Below are positions 45,800-54,763 of a stretch of DNA of 64,000 nt, piece after piece. This DNA comes from JAGVSR01 sp963750715. GTDB taxonomy: Bacteria; Pseudomonadota; Alphaproteobacteria; Rhizobiales; Hyphomicrobiaceae. The translations under genes were made by a program, and so were the position numbers. Within the stretch, counting starts at the first letter, position 1, and each line of letters begins with the position of its first letter. Location of the stretch: assembly GCA_963750715.1 (NCBI GenBank), contig CAVVRP010000011.1, forward strand, positions 117,668-181,667, given 5' to 3'. Under the pieces are notes generated by a model that worked only from the letters and a program-made list of their open reading frames with translations, did not search any database and had not been told where the DNA came from.

Positions 45800-46105
45800 A
45801 TGAAGCATTTTGCAGGTGCAGCCTTCGCCGCACTGGTCGTCGGAGCAGGGGTGGCACTAGCGCCGTTCGCCGGAGCTTCGGCCAGCGGCTGCCGAGGTGA
45901 TAAGGAGGGCGAGGCCCACGTGCCCGGCGTCGGCCCGGCCGCCACTCACGCCGCGATCCGCGCGGCGATGGCCGATTGGGAACGCGAAGTGCTGGAGGAC
46001 TGCGGCGTCCACGTCCCCTGGTCGACCGCGCATGAACCCCACATCCGCTGCAAGGAACGCAGCGACGCCACCAAGTGCAAGGTCGAGGCCACGCCCTCTT
46101 TCTGA
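45800..46105 (+). CDS. Small secreted protein with four cysteines
   Basis: This is a 101-residue protein with a signal peptide (MKHFAGAAFAALVVGAGVAL, cut near GASA). The mature part has four cysteines (SGCRGDKEG, EDCGVHVPW, IRCKERSD and KCKVEATPSF), suggesting two disulfides. ATGGAGAG precedes the ATG at 45800. I do not recognise a domain. It is a likely periplasmic or exported protein surrounded by gene fragments. Confidence 0.65.
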   Translation: MKHFAGAAFAALVVGAGVALAPFAGASASGCRGDKEGEAHVPGVGPAATHAAIRAAMADWEREVLEDCGVHVPWSTAHEPHIRCKERSDATKCKVEATPSF

Positions 46106-46289
46106 TCGAGTGCAGAGATAGTCTCTGCGTACCCCAACCTACGCCCGGCGTGCTGTTGTGCGTGCTGGGCGTTTTCCAGGCGCGCGGCAATGCCTCGTAA
46201 AGGCATCGCTGAGGCTGCTCATGCGTGAACGCAAGCGTTGCGCGGGTGGTTCGACGGCACCTCATGGGATCGATGCCCGCCTCTGGCCC

Positions 46290-46500
46290 GACGCTGAAGT
46301 TATTCTGATTGAGCAGTGTGTCTTGTAGGGATCACGGCGGAGATTGAACACCAAAGGCACACGCAGGTTCGTGAACGGCTCACGCCAGACGCCAAACCCT
46401 TGCCCACGGTTTTCTTTGTAGACCACCTTCCAGTCGCGCCAGCGGATGGCGACGATGTCAGCGTCGTCATCAACGTAGATGAAGGCTTCACGCGGCGGGT
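46290..46500 (-). pseudogene. Arylsulfatase C-terminal fragment
   Basis: One leftward frame reads PPREAFIYVDDDADIVAIRW, RDWKVVYKENRGQGFGVWRE and PFTNLRVPLVFNLRRDPYKT. This is the characteristic end of bacterial arylsulfatases (YxDDxxxxAxRxxxWKVVFxEQ ... FDVWREPFTxLRxPxxFNLRRDP). The formylglycine/active-site half is absent. A remnant only. Confidence 0.75.
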
Positions 46501-46548
46501 CACTCGACGGGAACTGTGGTGGCCTTCAATGCCGTCGGTTTCAGGCGA

Positions 46549-46866
46549 TTAGCGGCACGCTTCGTAGTAGCGATCGCGCCAGTAGATCCGGCCGGTCTCT
46601 CGCCACTTGCGATTGTAGTAGGCGCAGTTGCTCGCAGTCCCCACCGCTACGCTCGCCGCAACTCCGTTCACGATCCAAACCCCGTTCACCCAGCGGCCTG
46701 GACGGGAATGGCCATAGCGATAACGCCCGCCATAGTAATGGTGGTATCCGCCGACGTGGTGACCAACGTGCACCCCACCGATCCTCCGTGCGTCCGCTTG
46801 GTGGGCGACGGTCGTAAGGCCAATCAAAAAAGCGGCAGCGGCAACGATGAATACATTCGTTTTCAT
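46549..46866 (-). CDS. Small secreted His/Tyr/Gly-rich protein
   Basis: This is a 105-residue protein with a signal peptide (MKTNVFIVAAAAFLIGLTTV, cut after ADA). A low-complexity stretch rich in His, Gly and Tyr (VGHHVGGYHHYYGGRYRYGH) follows, then a globular tail with two cysteines (TASNCAYYNRKWRETG, and YYEACR at the end). His-rich exported proteins of this kind are frequent in Rhizobiales; metal binding is plausible but unproven. GGGAGAAC precedes the start. Confidence 0.7.
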   Translation of the reverse strand: MKTNVFIVAAAAFLIGLTTVAHQADARRIGGVHVGHHVGGYHHYYGGRYRYGHSRPGRWVNGVWIVNGVAASVAVGTASNCAYYNRKWRETGRIYWRDRYYEACR

Positions 46867-47181
46867 TATTTTGTTCTCCCTAGATCGAAGTTCGATCGCG
46901 CTGGGTTGGCGATATCTAGAAAGGGGGCAGGAATTTTTGCGCTACGCGCAGGCCTGCCGATATGCGGACGCTGCGAGTAGCACAGTCCTCCACTGGTGCT
47001 GTATTGAGATCCCCCGGACGAATTCAGTTTTGATTTCGCACACTCGGCAGCCTGAGCGTCTGTGACATAGATCAACGGTGAGGTCTCTGGCTGACATGCG
47101 CACGCGATCAGTTAGACATGTGAGCGGACCTGAATTGCAGATCAACTCGGTGGCCCACTTCCGTCGCGACTTCCTGCCTTT
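46867..47181. other. About 315 bases without a recognised gene
   Basis: A leftward frame (MIYVTDAQAAECAKSKLNSS and onward) is open through 46866-47075 but has no recognisable family or ribosome-binding site. The region is probably the promoter zone of the two divergent neighbours. Confidence 0.4.
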
Positions 47182-47487
47182 ATGGCACTAGAACTTCTAA
47201 TTCTGATCAGCTTTGCTGCTCGGATGTCTTGGTTGGCAGGAAACGCATGCTCGGACATCATGCGTCGATTACAGGAGGACGTGGCCCTCGTGCATGGTCT
47301 CGCAAAGTGCACCCAGCCTGGCGATGTCTTCAATATCTACTCGGCCTTCATTGCAAAGGGGTTTTCGGACTACCGGGGCGAGTACACCCAGTTAGCCACA
47401 CTTAGTGTCAAGGGCTTTGAGTCAACCAGCCGCGCTTCGCAGGAGACCGTGGACAATATTGCTCGTGCGATGCCGGCCGCGGCGTGA
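47182..47487 (+). CDS. Phasin-like protein, possibly truncated
   Basis: The segment AGNACSDIMRRLQEDVALVH, KCTQPGDVFNIYSAFIAKGF and DYRGEYTQLATLSVKGFEST matches the phasin-2 helical domain, which coats polyhydroxyalkanoate granules or binds membranes. The family hallmark is a C/T-x-P-x-D region followed by an amphipathic helix. At 101 residues it is short; the start and the N-terminal helix are uncertain. Together with hydroxybutyrate dehydrogenase and CoA-transferase genes it points to PHB metabolism. Confidence 0.55.
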   Translation: MALELLILISFAARMSWLAGNACSDIMRRLQEDVALVHGLAKCTQPGDVFNIYSAFIAKGFSDYRGEYTQLATLSVKGFESTSRASQETVDNIARAMPAAA

Positions 47488-47659
47488 GTTTGATGAAGAA
47501 ATGATCGTCAGGGCGATCGCCAATTACAACAATATCAAAAGCCACCCGTACGTGTTGGATTACTACCTCGACACGGTCCTGCAATTGAACGCTCGCTTCG
47601 TCGATGCTACGAATGTCTCCACGACGAGCGTTGCTTTCCTGCGAAAGAAGCGGGTCGAT

Positions 47660-48095
47660 GGTTTGCAGGCCCGCGGCGTCCCCGACCGCGACGTTCGCGG
47701 TTACGCCGGTGAGGCTCGGCGTGCCCTACAATTTCTCCGGTATGCTCACGTTCATGAATGCGTGCTCGTTGCGGATCGTGAAGGAAATGGTTTTTACGGC
47801 GAAGCCTATATCGGCCGACCGCGCGGAGCGCCTGGCCATGATCAATCACATGGTTCCAGCCGATGAGCTCCAGGCCTTCACGCATGCGATGGTGTGTGAC
47901 ATCGTCGAGAACGCGCCGCTGTCGATCTCCGTCATGAAGGAGCAGCTGCGAATGCTGGCCGGTGCCCATCCGATGAGTCCGCGACGCTTCGAGCGCGTCC
48001 AGGGTCTGCGGCGCATCGTGCACGATAGCGATGATTGCGAGGAGGGCATCCGCGCTTTCAAGGAGAATCGCAAGCCGAGGTTCTCGGGGCGATGA
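47660..48095 (+). pseudogene. Enoyl-CoA hydratase / methylmalonyl-CoA decarboxylase C-terminal fragment
   Basis: The frame reads TFAVTPVRLGVPYNFSGMLT, LRIVKEMVFTAKPISADRAE, RLAMINHMVPADELQAFTHA and PLSISVMKEQLRMLAGAHPM, ending RAFKENRKPRFSGR. This is the C-terminal half of a crotonase-fold protein of the methylmalonyl-CoA decarboxylase (ScpB) type. The first half, with the oxyanion-hole region, is missing. Upstream codons (NYNNIKSHPYVLDYYLDTVL) do not belong to this family. Confidence 0.75.
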
Positions 48096-48207
48096 AGATC
48101 GAAGTTGTAACGCGCATCACGGTTGTCCAGGTCGGAGAGCGGCCTCGATCGAAGCTAGGGCTGCGCTCCGATCTGCCGGATGTGTCCGCTTGAAGTGAGG
48201 GACGGAA

Positions 48208-48855
48208 ATGAAAACGATACCCATTGCGGATGCGGTCAGCATGATCCCCGATGGCGCGCGCCTGATGATCGGCGGATTCCTTGGCGTCGGCACGCCCGAG
48301 CGGCTGATGGATGAGATCGTTCGCCAGGGAAAGCGGAATCTGACGATCATTGCCAACGATACGGCGAGACCCGGCACGGGCGTCGGCAAGCTTGTCAGCG
48401 CCAAGCTCGTGCGCTTGGCCATCGTGAGCCACATCGGAACCAACCCAGAGACCCAGAAGCAGATGATGGCGGGCGAGTTGAGCGTCGAGCTAGTCCCGCA
48501 AGGCACCTTGATCGAGCGCATCAGGGCCGGCGGATATGGCCTCGGCGGCATACTCACGCCCACGGGCGTCGGTACGATTGTTGAGGAGGGCAAGCGCAAG
48601 ATCGAGGTCGAGGGCAAGGAGTACCTTCTCGAAACGCCGTTGCGGGCAGATTTCGCCCTGATTCACACGTTTCTGGCCGACTACCTCGGCAATCTCGCGT
48701 ACGCACTGACCGCGCGGAACTATAATCCGGTCATCGCCATGGCGGGCGCTACCGTCATCGCCTGCGCCGATCACATCGTTCCCGTGGGCGTGATTGCTCC
48801 CGACCATGTGATCACGCCGGCTCCGCTGGTCGACTACCTCGTTGCGAATGAGTGA
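48208..48855 (+). CDS. 3-oxoacid/acetate CoA-transferase, alpha subunit
   Basis: This is a 215-residue family I CoA-transferase alpha subunit (AtoD/ScoA/CatI-like). The CoA-binding glycine motif is in RLMIGGFLGVGTPERLMDEI, followed by GKLVSAKLVRLAIVSHIGTN and VELVPQGTLIERIRAGGYGL. The end FALIHTFLADYLGNLAYAL fits. It pairs with the next gene, overlapping it by four bases. It would activate acetoacetate or a related acid with CoA from succinyl- or acetyl-CoA, logically linked to ketone-body/PHB use. GAGGGACGGAA precedes the start. Confidence 0.92.
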   Translation: MKTIPIADAVSMIPDGARLMIGGFLGVGTPERLMDEIVRQGKRNLTIIANDTARPGTGVGKLVSAKLVRLAIVSHIGTNPETQKQMMAGELSVELVPQGTLIERIRAGGYGLGGILTPTGVGTIVEEGKRKIEVEGKEYLLETPLRADFALIHTFLADYLGNLAYALTARNYNPVIAMAGATVIACADHIVPVGVIAPDHVITPAPLVDYLVANE

Positions 48856-49511
48856 ACGCCATGGATGCGCAAACGATCATCGCCAAACGGATCGCCCGGG
48901 AGCTTCGGCCCGGCATGCTCGTGAACCTCGGGATCGGCATTCCGACACTCGTCACCGGCTTTGCGCCACCCGACCTCCAGGCGTTCTTCCATTCGGAGAA
49001 CGGACTGATCGGTACGGGCGCCATTCCGGAAGAGGGTATGGCTCATCCGACGCTGACGGACGCCGGCGGCCGTCCCGTGACGGCATTGCCGGGAGCATCC
49101 ACCTTCGACAGCGCCATCTCCTTCGGTTTGATGCGCGGTGGGCACGTCGACATCACGGTGCTCGGCGGCTTGCAGGTCGACCAGCAGGGGCTGTTGGCGA
49201 ACTGGATGATCCCCGGAAAGATGGTGCCCGGCATGGGCGGGGCGATGGACCTCGCCACGGGCGCAAAGCGCGTCATCGTGGCAATGCAGCACACGGCGAA
49301 GGGGAAATCCAAGATCGTCAAGCAGTGCACGCTGCCTTTGACTTCGGCCCGCCCCGTCGATTGCGTTGTTACCGAGATGGCGATGATCAGCTTCCTGGGC
49401 GGTCGCGCGACCCTTCTCGAAACCGCGCCTGGTGTGTCGGTCGCTCAGGTCATCGAGGCAACGGAGGCCGAACTTGTCGTGTCGCCCGACGTAAAGGAAA
49501 TGCAACTCTAA
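48852..49511 (+). CDS. 3-oxoacid/acetate CoA-transferase, beta subunit
   Basis: This is a 219-residue beta subunit (AtoA/ScoB-like). It has LVNLGIGIPTLVTGFAPPDL, the catalytic-glutamate motif FHSENGLIGTG, the family block GGHVDITVLGGLQVDQQGLL, WMIPGKMVPGMGGAMDL, and a closing TAPGVSVAQVIEATEAELVV. The start is either GTG 48852, overlapping the alpha-subunit stop, or ATG 48861. The heterodimer is complete, so this is one of the functional metabolic units in the block bounded by methyltransferase copies. Confidence 0.93.
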   Translation: MNAMDAQTIIAKRIARELRPGMLVNLGIGIPTLVTGFAPPDLQAFFHSENGLIGTGAIPEEGMAHPTLTDAGGRPVTALPGASTFDSAISFGLMRGGHVDITVLGGLQVDQQGLLANWMIPGKMVPGMGGAMDLATGAKRVIVAMQHTAKGKSKIVKQCTLPLTSARPVDCVVTEMAMISFLGGRATLLETAPGVSVAQVIEATEAELVVSPDVKEMQL

Positions 49512-50313
49512 AACCTTTGCCTGGCCTTGAGCCAAGGCAGCGATGTTGGCCCGGGCCTCCTGGAAAATCAGAATGACCTGCAACCCATGGTCCGCCATCC
49601 GAAGCTACGTCGTTTCATCGCTGTGGATTGTGCCGTTTGTTACCATTCTGCTCAGTACAATTACACAAACAGCAAAACCGACTTGGTTCGGCAAGGCGCG
49701 GGGTGCAGGGGCCGTCGGAGGAGGGAGAACAGACATGATGCGACAAGTCTTGATGGGTGGTGCCATCAGTGTTTGCAACACCATGAGATCTCGACCTTCG
49801 GCCCCGACGTCAAACGCCCCTCAGCTTGCTGACGACAACCCGCTCGGCTCTCTACTGGTATGATTTCGGTCCACCAACTGACATTCGTCCTGGCAGAGGG
49901 TGGGAACGCATGGCGAATTTCAGTTTCGCCAGATGCTAAGCTCCCTGCAACTGGCGTTACGTCTGCGACAGAGTTCTGGTTGGCAATTGGTGCGTCGACA
50001 ATTTTGCGCGACGGGCAGTGTTCTTCCTCCGGGAGAGGTTGACCCCCTGGACAACTGACGGTGGTTAGCCATGCTGCCATCTTTGTGAACGACCGAGCAG
50101 GCCATCTGTCGGCCACGAAAAACACGACTAAACTGATTGTCGGTGCCAAAACGGCCGCCACGATCGATACGACAAGTGACTTAAGGAGCACCACGCAACC
50201 TCACAATCTGGACAATTCAGTACCTATTTGCCCTGCGAACCGAACTGGGCTCAGTTCAGTGTAGCTGTCCCCTCACCACGATACTGAGCCGTTGCTTTTC
50301 GTGCGTAGTAGGG
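49512..50313. other. About 800 bases with no clear gene
   Basis: Two weak possibilities: a rightward frame at 49543 with a membrane-like stretch (SSLWIVPFVTILLSTI), and a leftward frame starting at 50194 with one helix (LLKSLVVSIVAAVLAPTISL). Neither has a family match I can support, and both run into unlikely sequence. Confidence 0.4.
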
Positions 50314-50352
50314 TTGATCCAAATCAAGGGCCGCTGCATTGAAACTCATCAA
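50314..50352 (+). promoter_or_regulatory. Two tandem FNR/FixK-type boxes
   Basis: TTGATCCAAATCAA (50314-50327) and TTGAAACTCATCAA (50339-50352) both keep the TTGA-N6-TCAA core of Crp/FNR-family sites; the first is a perfect FNR/FixK palindrome. The centres are 25 bases apart, and they lie about 100 bases before the DUF3047 gene. Oxygen-responsive control is inferred. Confidence 0.75.
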
Positions 50353-50447
50353 CCCTACGTGAGATTTTATAGGTGTCGGCGGGTGGACCGAACGCTTCCA
50401 AGCATAAGCGGCGGATCGGAGATTTGCCTGATGTGGAGACGGTCGCG

Positions 50448-51101
50448 ATGAGCGTGCTTAGTCAAAAGGTTGCGGTTGCCGCGCTTGCTTCATGTCTCGT
50501 CGCTCCTGGCGAGGCCGCGGCAGGCAATTATGCCCTGATGGATCCTGTGACCGTACTCACGACCGGCACCCGCGTGGACTTTGCCGGCCAAACCGAATTC
50601 GCCCTTTTGCGAACTGAGCGAGGGCCCTTTCTGCGTATTCTGCCGCATAAGTCGTCTTCCGGGCTGTACCAGCACATTGACTTCGATAGACGAGGTCTTC
50701 AGCGCGTTCGTTGGACATGGCGTGTCGATCAGCTGCAACCGTCCGCGGACTTGCGGGCTCTTGCCACAGAGGACTCGGGCGCCACGGTGTTCTTCGTCTT
50801 TGGCGAGCCTTCGTTCCTCAACCGCGACGTGCCAACTCTCGCCTACGTCTGGTCATCGACCCCTGTTCCCGACGGAACGGTGGTTCCCTCGATGCGCTAC
50901 AAGAACCTGCGCTATATGCAGCTCCATGGACCGAAAACCGTCGGCACCTGGCAGGTGGAGAGCCGCGACGTGGCTCAAGACTACCGCACGGTATTCGGAC
51001 GCGAACACGGCGCGCTCAAATATGTCGCCATACTCGCAGACAACGATCAGACCGGGGAGCCGGCATCCGCCCTAATCGGCGCAATCGTCGAAGATCAATG
51101 A
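50448..51101 (+). CDS. Exported DUF3047-family protein
   Basis: This is a 217-residue protein with a signal peptide (AVAALASCLVAPGEAAAGNY). The DUF3047 pattern follows: LRILPHKSSSGLYQHIDFDR, LQRVRWTWRVDQLQPSADLR, ATVFFVFGEPSF, LAYVWSSTPVPDGTVVPSMR and the ending VAILADNDQTGEPASALIGA. DUF3047 proteins are predicted periplasmic beta-sandwich proteins with no established role. The start at 50448 was chosen because the signal peptide begins there. The tandem FNR/FixK boxes upstream suggest low-oxygen induction. Confidence 0.85.
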   Translation: MSVLSQKVAVAALASCLVAPGEAAAGNYALMDPVTVLTTGTRVDFAGQTEFALLRTERGPFLRILPHKSSSGLYQHIDFDRRGLQRVRWTWRVDQLQPSADLRALATEDSGATVFFVFGEPSFLNRDVPTLAYVWSSTPVPDGTVVPSMRYKNLRYMQLHGPKTVGTWQVESRDVAQDYRTVFGREHGALKYVAILADNDQTGEPASALIGAIVEDQ

Positions 51102-51325
51102 ATGGGTTGGCGCAACGCCCGCTTGTGGCCCGCACCCCCCTAACGCCATGGCCCCGCGTGCTGTCCGCTAGGTGGGCTAAACTTGCCGTCACGCTGACGT
51201 AGGCAGACCCGAACCGGTCATCAGTGATCATGCGGTCAATGCAGGCCACGAACACGGGTTCTCCAAGCATCTTGATTACGAACGGTGGCCGTTTAGATCA
51301 GTCGCAGATCCCGACTGCCTCCACC

Positions 51326-52069
51326 TTAGTGGGTGTCCAATGTTTGCAGATAGGCGAGAAGGTCGGCAATCCGTTCGATCTCAAGAAATCGAAGTGCCAG
51401 CATGTCTGCGCCTGGCACGCCATTTCTGATCTTATGTGCAGCTTGCGCCGGGCGGTTACGTGCTATCCATCCAAGTGAGGAGATATCACCGACCTCTCCA
51501 GAAATAGGCGCTTTCCCATCCGCCTGATGGCAGCGGTTGCAGCTATTCTCGTAGATGTCCTTCCCGCGCTTTGGATCTCCCTTGGCCTTACCATCCTGAC
51601 CAATCAGATCGCGTATGTCATGCTGTCCGCAACACAGAAACAACGTCATCGCATGAAGGGCGTCTTCGGACAACGGTTCAACGATCGGCTTGTGCGACCC
51701 TGAGCGCAGATAGTGGGCGATCTGTTTCGGGTCGCGCCCTTTCTGAGTGGAAAGGTCGACATCATCCACGCCATCTGGCCCGAGGGGATACTTGCTCCGC
51801 GAGTAGTCCCAACCGTGACAGGACACACATCGCCACGCCGACTTAGCCATGCCCGCATCTCCCGGATACAACGCATTTGGCTTGGACGGCGGCGCACGCT
51901 TCAATTCGGTCCAATGGTTGTCGTAGAGGCGCCCGCCGTAGCTGACTGTCGCCGCCTCGCCGAAAGCGACCTCTGGTGTCAGCGCCTCTTGAGCTCCAAC
52001 CGGGGCAACGGCGCCGGCAAGGATGCTAAGCGTGAGTGCGAACGTAAGACATGCACTTCGACCCGTCAT
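51326..52069 (-). CDS. Di-heme cytochrome c family protein
   Basis: This is a 247-residue exported c-type cytochrome. It has a signal peptide (CLTFALTLSILAGAVAPVGA), a first heme-binding CVSCH in AWRCVSCHGWDYSRSKYPLG, an unusual LFLCCGQHD segment, then a second CNRCH in YENSCNRCHQADGKAP. Methionines in the C-terminal part (PGADMLALRF) may be axial ligands. It would carry electrons in the periplasm. Its partner is not in the window. The neighbouring FNR/FixK boxes face the opposite gene. Confidence 0.88.
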   Translation of the reverse strand: MTGRSACLTFALTLSILAGAVAPVGAQEALTPEVAFGEAATVSYGGRLYDNHWTELKRAPPSKPNALYPGDAGMAKSAWRCVSCHGWDYSRSKYPLGPDGVDDVDLSTQKGRDPKQIAHYLRSGSHKPIVEPLSEDALHAMTLFLCCGQHDIRDLIGQDGKAKGDPKRGKDIYENSCNRCHQADGKAPISGEVGDISSLGWIARNRPAQAAHKIRNGVPGADMLALRFLEIERIADLLAYLQTLDTH

Positions 52070-52168
52070 AGGTCGTTTGCGGTGGCGGCTTCTAACACGG
52101 CTTTGCACTTGGCATGTCCGCGCTTCCTCAACATCCGGCCCCGGCGTAGATCGCAACGGGGCCATTGG

Positions 52169-52195
52169 GTGCCGGTGTCTGGAACCGGCACCCTC
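52169..52195 (-). terminator. Strong hairpin after the outer-membrane protein gene
   Basis: GGGTGCCGG (52169-52177) pairs perfectly with CCGGCACCC (52187-52195), 9 bp with a 9-base loop, 26 bases after the stop of the leftward barrel gene. No U-run follows, so it may be a rho-assisted or bidirectional terminator or an mRNA-stabilising hairpin. Confidence 0.55.
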
Positions 52196-52220
52196 GCAAG
52201 TGGTCAGGTTTACTGGGAAG

Positions 52221-52931
52221 TTAGAACTTCCATCCAGCACCGACCCGGATCGCTGACGTCTGTACGTCAACTGGCATGTTAACGCTAAAATTATCGAAGT
52301 TAGCTGTTACATCTCCAAAGTCCGTGTAGCGGTATTCTGCTCGAACCGTGAAGTTGTTGGTCACGGCGTACTCCATGCCGCCTCCCAAGGTCCATCCACT
52401 AAGATCGGCCGAGGTGCTGCCAGACGCAATGAACGGCGCAACGAGTATTGGTGTGCTGCCCGATACATCGGCGTCACCGAACGCCCAGCCACCCGTCATG
52501 TAGAACAGCGTCCGGTCTGCTGCGATGCCGATCCGTCCGCGCAATGAACCTTGCCAATTGAGATCGGAAGATCCGAACGTTCCGGCCCCGTCGGAGAACG
52601 TCCCGCTGATGTTGCCGCCTTCTATGTCAGCTTCAAAGCCAAGCACAAGGTTGCCTGATTGCCAATTGTAGCCACCATAGCCACCGCCGATCCATCCCTC
52701 TGGATCAGAGCTGCCACTGGAACCGTTAGAGTATGTATGATCTGCAGTCCCCCAAGCGTAGCCAGTCTGCAGACCGGCATAAAAGCCTGTCCATGTGAAG
52801 ACAGATACGGGAGGGGCGTAATAGGGCACTGGTTCCTTCATGCCGCCACCGAGATCGGCGGCAGATGCAGAAGCGACCGCCCCTACAGAGAACAGAATGG
52901 CGGATGCCGTGGCTGCAAAGGTCTTCATCAT
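52221..52931 (-). CDS. Outer-membrane beta-barrel protein, Omp31-like
   Basis: This is a 236-residue porin-like protein. The signal peptide (MMKTFAATASAILFSVGAVA, cut after ASA) is followed by the Rhizobiales surface-protein start ADLGGGMKEPVPYYAPPVSV. FTWTGFYAGLQTGYAWG comes next, then alternating strands rich in Gly and aromatics and the terminal strand DVQTSAIRVGAGWKF ending in Phe. It forms an eight-stranded barrel. Such proteins are abundant small surface antigens in this order. AGGAGAT precedes the start. Confidence 0.9.
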   Translation of the reverse strand: MMKTFAATASAILFSVGAVASASAADLGGGMKEPVPYYAPPVSVFTWTGFYAGLQTGYAWGTADHTYSNGSSGSSDPEGWIGGGYGGYNWQSGNLVLGFEADIEGGNISGTFSDGAGTFGSSDLNWQGSLRGRIGIAADRTLFYMTGGWAFGDADVSGSTPILVAPFIASGSTSADLSGWTLGGGMEYAVTNNFTVRAEYRYTDFGDVTANFDNFSVNMPVDVQTSAIRVGAGWKF

Positions 52932-53281
52932 AATCTCCTAATTCATACTTCGAGGGGGCGACGCCCTAACTCTGGAACGCCCATACAGCTGAATAATATC
53001 CTACCTGACTGGCCGAGCTGGTGACAAATTCGCAACGCTCAATTGTTGACTAACAACCTGTGGACTGGAAACGGTGGCACGCCTTTGAGGACTGTGAATG
53101 GCGGGCCGCGGCAATTTCAAGGCCCGGGGCAAGAGGCCTCAGTTTTGCCTTTAGGCCCGGTCAAGCCGTACTGAGAAATTGCAAAGTCGTTGTCATGACG
53201 CCTGAGCCCTGCCGGCGTAAGCGGGTTGGTGACTTGCTAGACTGGCACATTTGGGCGTCGCTAAGATCTGGGGCTGCCGGT

Positions 53282-54559
53282 GTGAATGTCGTTCGCGTTC
53301 TTCTGACGGGCACTTGTCTGATGCTCGCAAGCTGCGCCCCTCAAAGTTCTGGCAAGATTGCCGGGGGTTATGGTGTTTCTACTCGGCCGGAAGAGTCGAA
53401 GGCCCGCATCGAAAGCGCAAGCGATGAACTCCGCAGCGATCCTGAAGCTCTGCTTGATGCTCAGACCCTTCGCAGCCTAGAGAGCGCTGAAGCACGATAC
53501 CGGGGCTTCGTCACATCGGGCGGATGGCCGGCGGTTCCGACTGGACCCAGTTTCCGACCGGGTGATGGCGACCCTAGGGCTGAGGTGTTAGCGCGCCGCC
53601 TCTCGGTGAGCTCGGATTTGCCACGCGGGTCGGGAGCACGCCCAACTACCGCTGAGATTGCTGTCGCCTTGGAGCGGTTTCAATCGCGCCATGGACTAAG
53701 ACCGACCGGAATAGCTGATACCCTGACGATTGAAGCCCTCAACGTAACGGCAGAAAGCCGCTTGGCTCAATTAAGGGCGAATACTGCTCGCATTCGTGAC
53801 CTTACACAGTCCATGGCATCGTCCAAGCGCTATGTTTTAGTGAATATACCAGCCTTTCAACTCGAGGCCGTCGAAGGTGGGCAAGTGGTGCAGCGCCACC
53901 GCGTCATTGTCGGGCGGGTTGAGCGCCCATCGCCGAGCGTGAAGACCTACATTCGCAACATCAATTTCTATCCGTCCTGGCACGTCCCAGAGAGCGTGGC
54001 CCAGCTTGACCTTATCCCTCGTGTCCAGAAGGAGCCCGACTATCTCGAGCGCGAACACATTAAGGTGCTAAATGACGCCCAGAACATCATTCCTACCACC
54101 AACATCGATTGGCCAGCGGCCACGACCAGGCAAATCAGTTTTCGTCAGGATCCCGGTCCCTGGAATGCGCTCGGACTGATCCGGCTCGACATGCCAAACG
54201 AACACTCGGTCTACCTGCATGACACGCCGATGAAGGACCTGTTTGGTCAGCGTCAGCGGGCCATGAGCGCCGGTTGTGTCAGAGTCGAGAATGTTGCCGA
54301 GCTTGCCACATGGGTCCTTCGCGACGTCCCGGGATGGGATCGGGCAAAGATCGATGCCACGTTGGCTGCTGGCCAACCCCTCGACGTTGCGTTGACCAAC
54401 CCTGTGCCTGTCCTATTCGCTTACGTAACGGCGTGGACGACAGCCGATGGACAGGTCGAGTTCCGCTCCGATCTATATCGCCAGGATGGCATCGATGAAC
54501 TTGTCGCGAGCTACGCGCAGCCAGCTCACCAGCGGGTCACCTCCCAAGTCCAACCATAA
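53282..54559 (+). CDS. L,D-transpeptidase lipoprotein (YcbB-like)
   Basis: The start GTG at 53282 gives a lipoprotein signal with lipobox LASC (cysteine at residue 18). A peptidoglycan-binding helical region follows (TAEIAVALERFQSRHGLRPT). The YkuD catalytic domain contains YVLVNIPAFQLEAVEGGQVV, NINFYPSWHVPESVAQLDLI, the histidine in HSVYLHDTPMKDLF and the nucleophile in RAMSAGCVRVENVAELATWV. It would make 3-3 or lipoprotein crosslinks in peptidoglycan, in the periplasm. The frame is open to 53060, but the lipobox argues for the shorter form. Confidence 0.9.
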   Translation: MNVVRVLLTGTCLMLASCAPQSSGKIAGGYGVSTRPEESKARIESASDELRSDPEALLDAQTLRSLESAEARYRGFVTSGGWPAVPTGPSFRPGDGDPRAEVLARRLSVSSDLPRGSGARPTTAEIAVALERFQSRHGLRPTGIADTLTIEALNVTAESRLAQLRANTARIRDLTQSMASSKRYVLVNIPAFQLEAVEGGQVVQRHRVIVGRVERPSPSVKTYIRNINFYPSWHVPESVAQLDLIPRVQKEPDYLEREHIKVLNDAQNIIPTTNIDWPAATTRQISFRQDPGPWNALGLIRLDMPNEHSVYLHDTPMKDLFGQRQRAMSAGCVRVENVAELATWVLRDVPGWDRAKIDATLAAGQPLDVALTNPVPVLFAYVTAWTTADGQVEFRSDLYRQDGIDELVASYAQPAHQRVTSQVQP

Positions 54560-54763
54560 GCGACCTTGTCGAACAGGCCACCGCCTTTTCCGGCTCCTTG
54601 GGTTCGAGAGCCTTTGAGAGAGCTTGGCGTTGCTCAATTCCTTTCCGCCATCTGGCGGCCTGCACAACCTCCAGCGGATAGGTCGAAGTCATCAGGACAT
54701 TCGACAACACCTCATCGGGAAAAAGCGCGAATGGTGCAAGTATCTGATCGAGTTCTTCGGTCT

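Noticed and set aside
47064..47077. GTGACATAGATCAA as a third FNR/FixK site
   Set aside because: Only one half-site matches well; too weak to call beside the perfect boxes at 50.3 kb.
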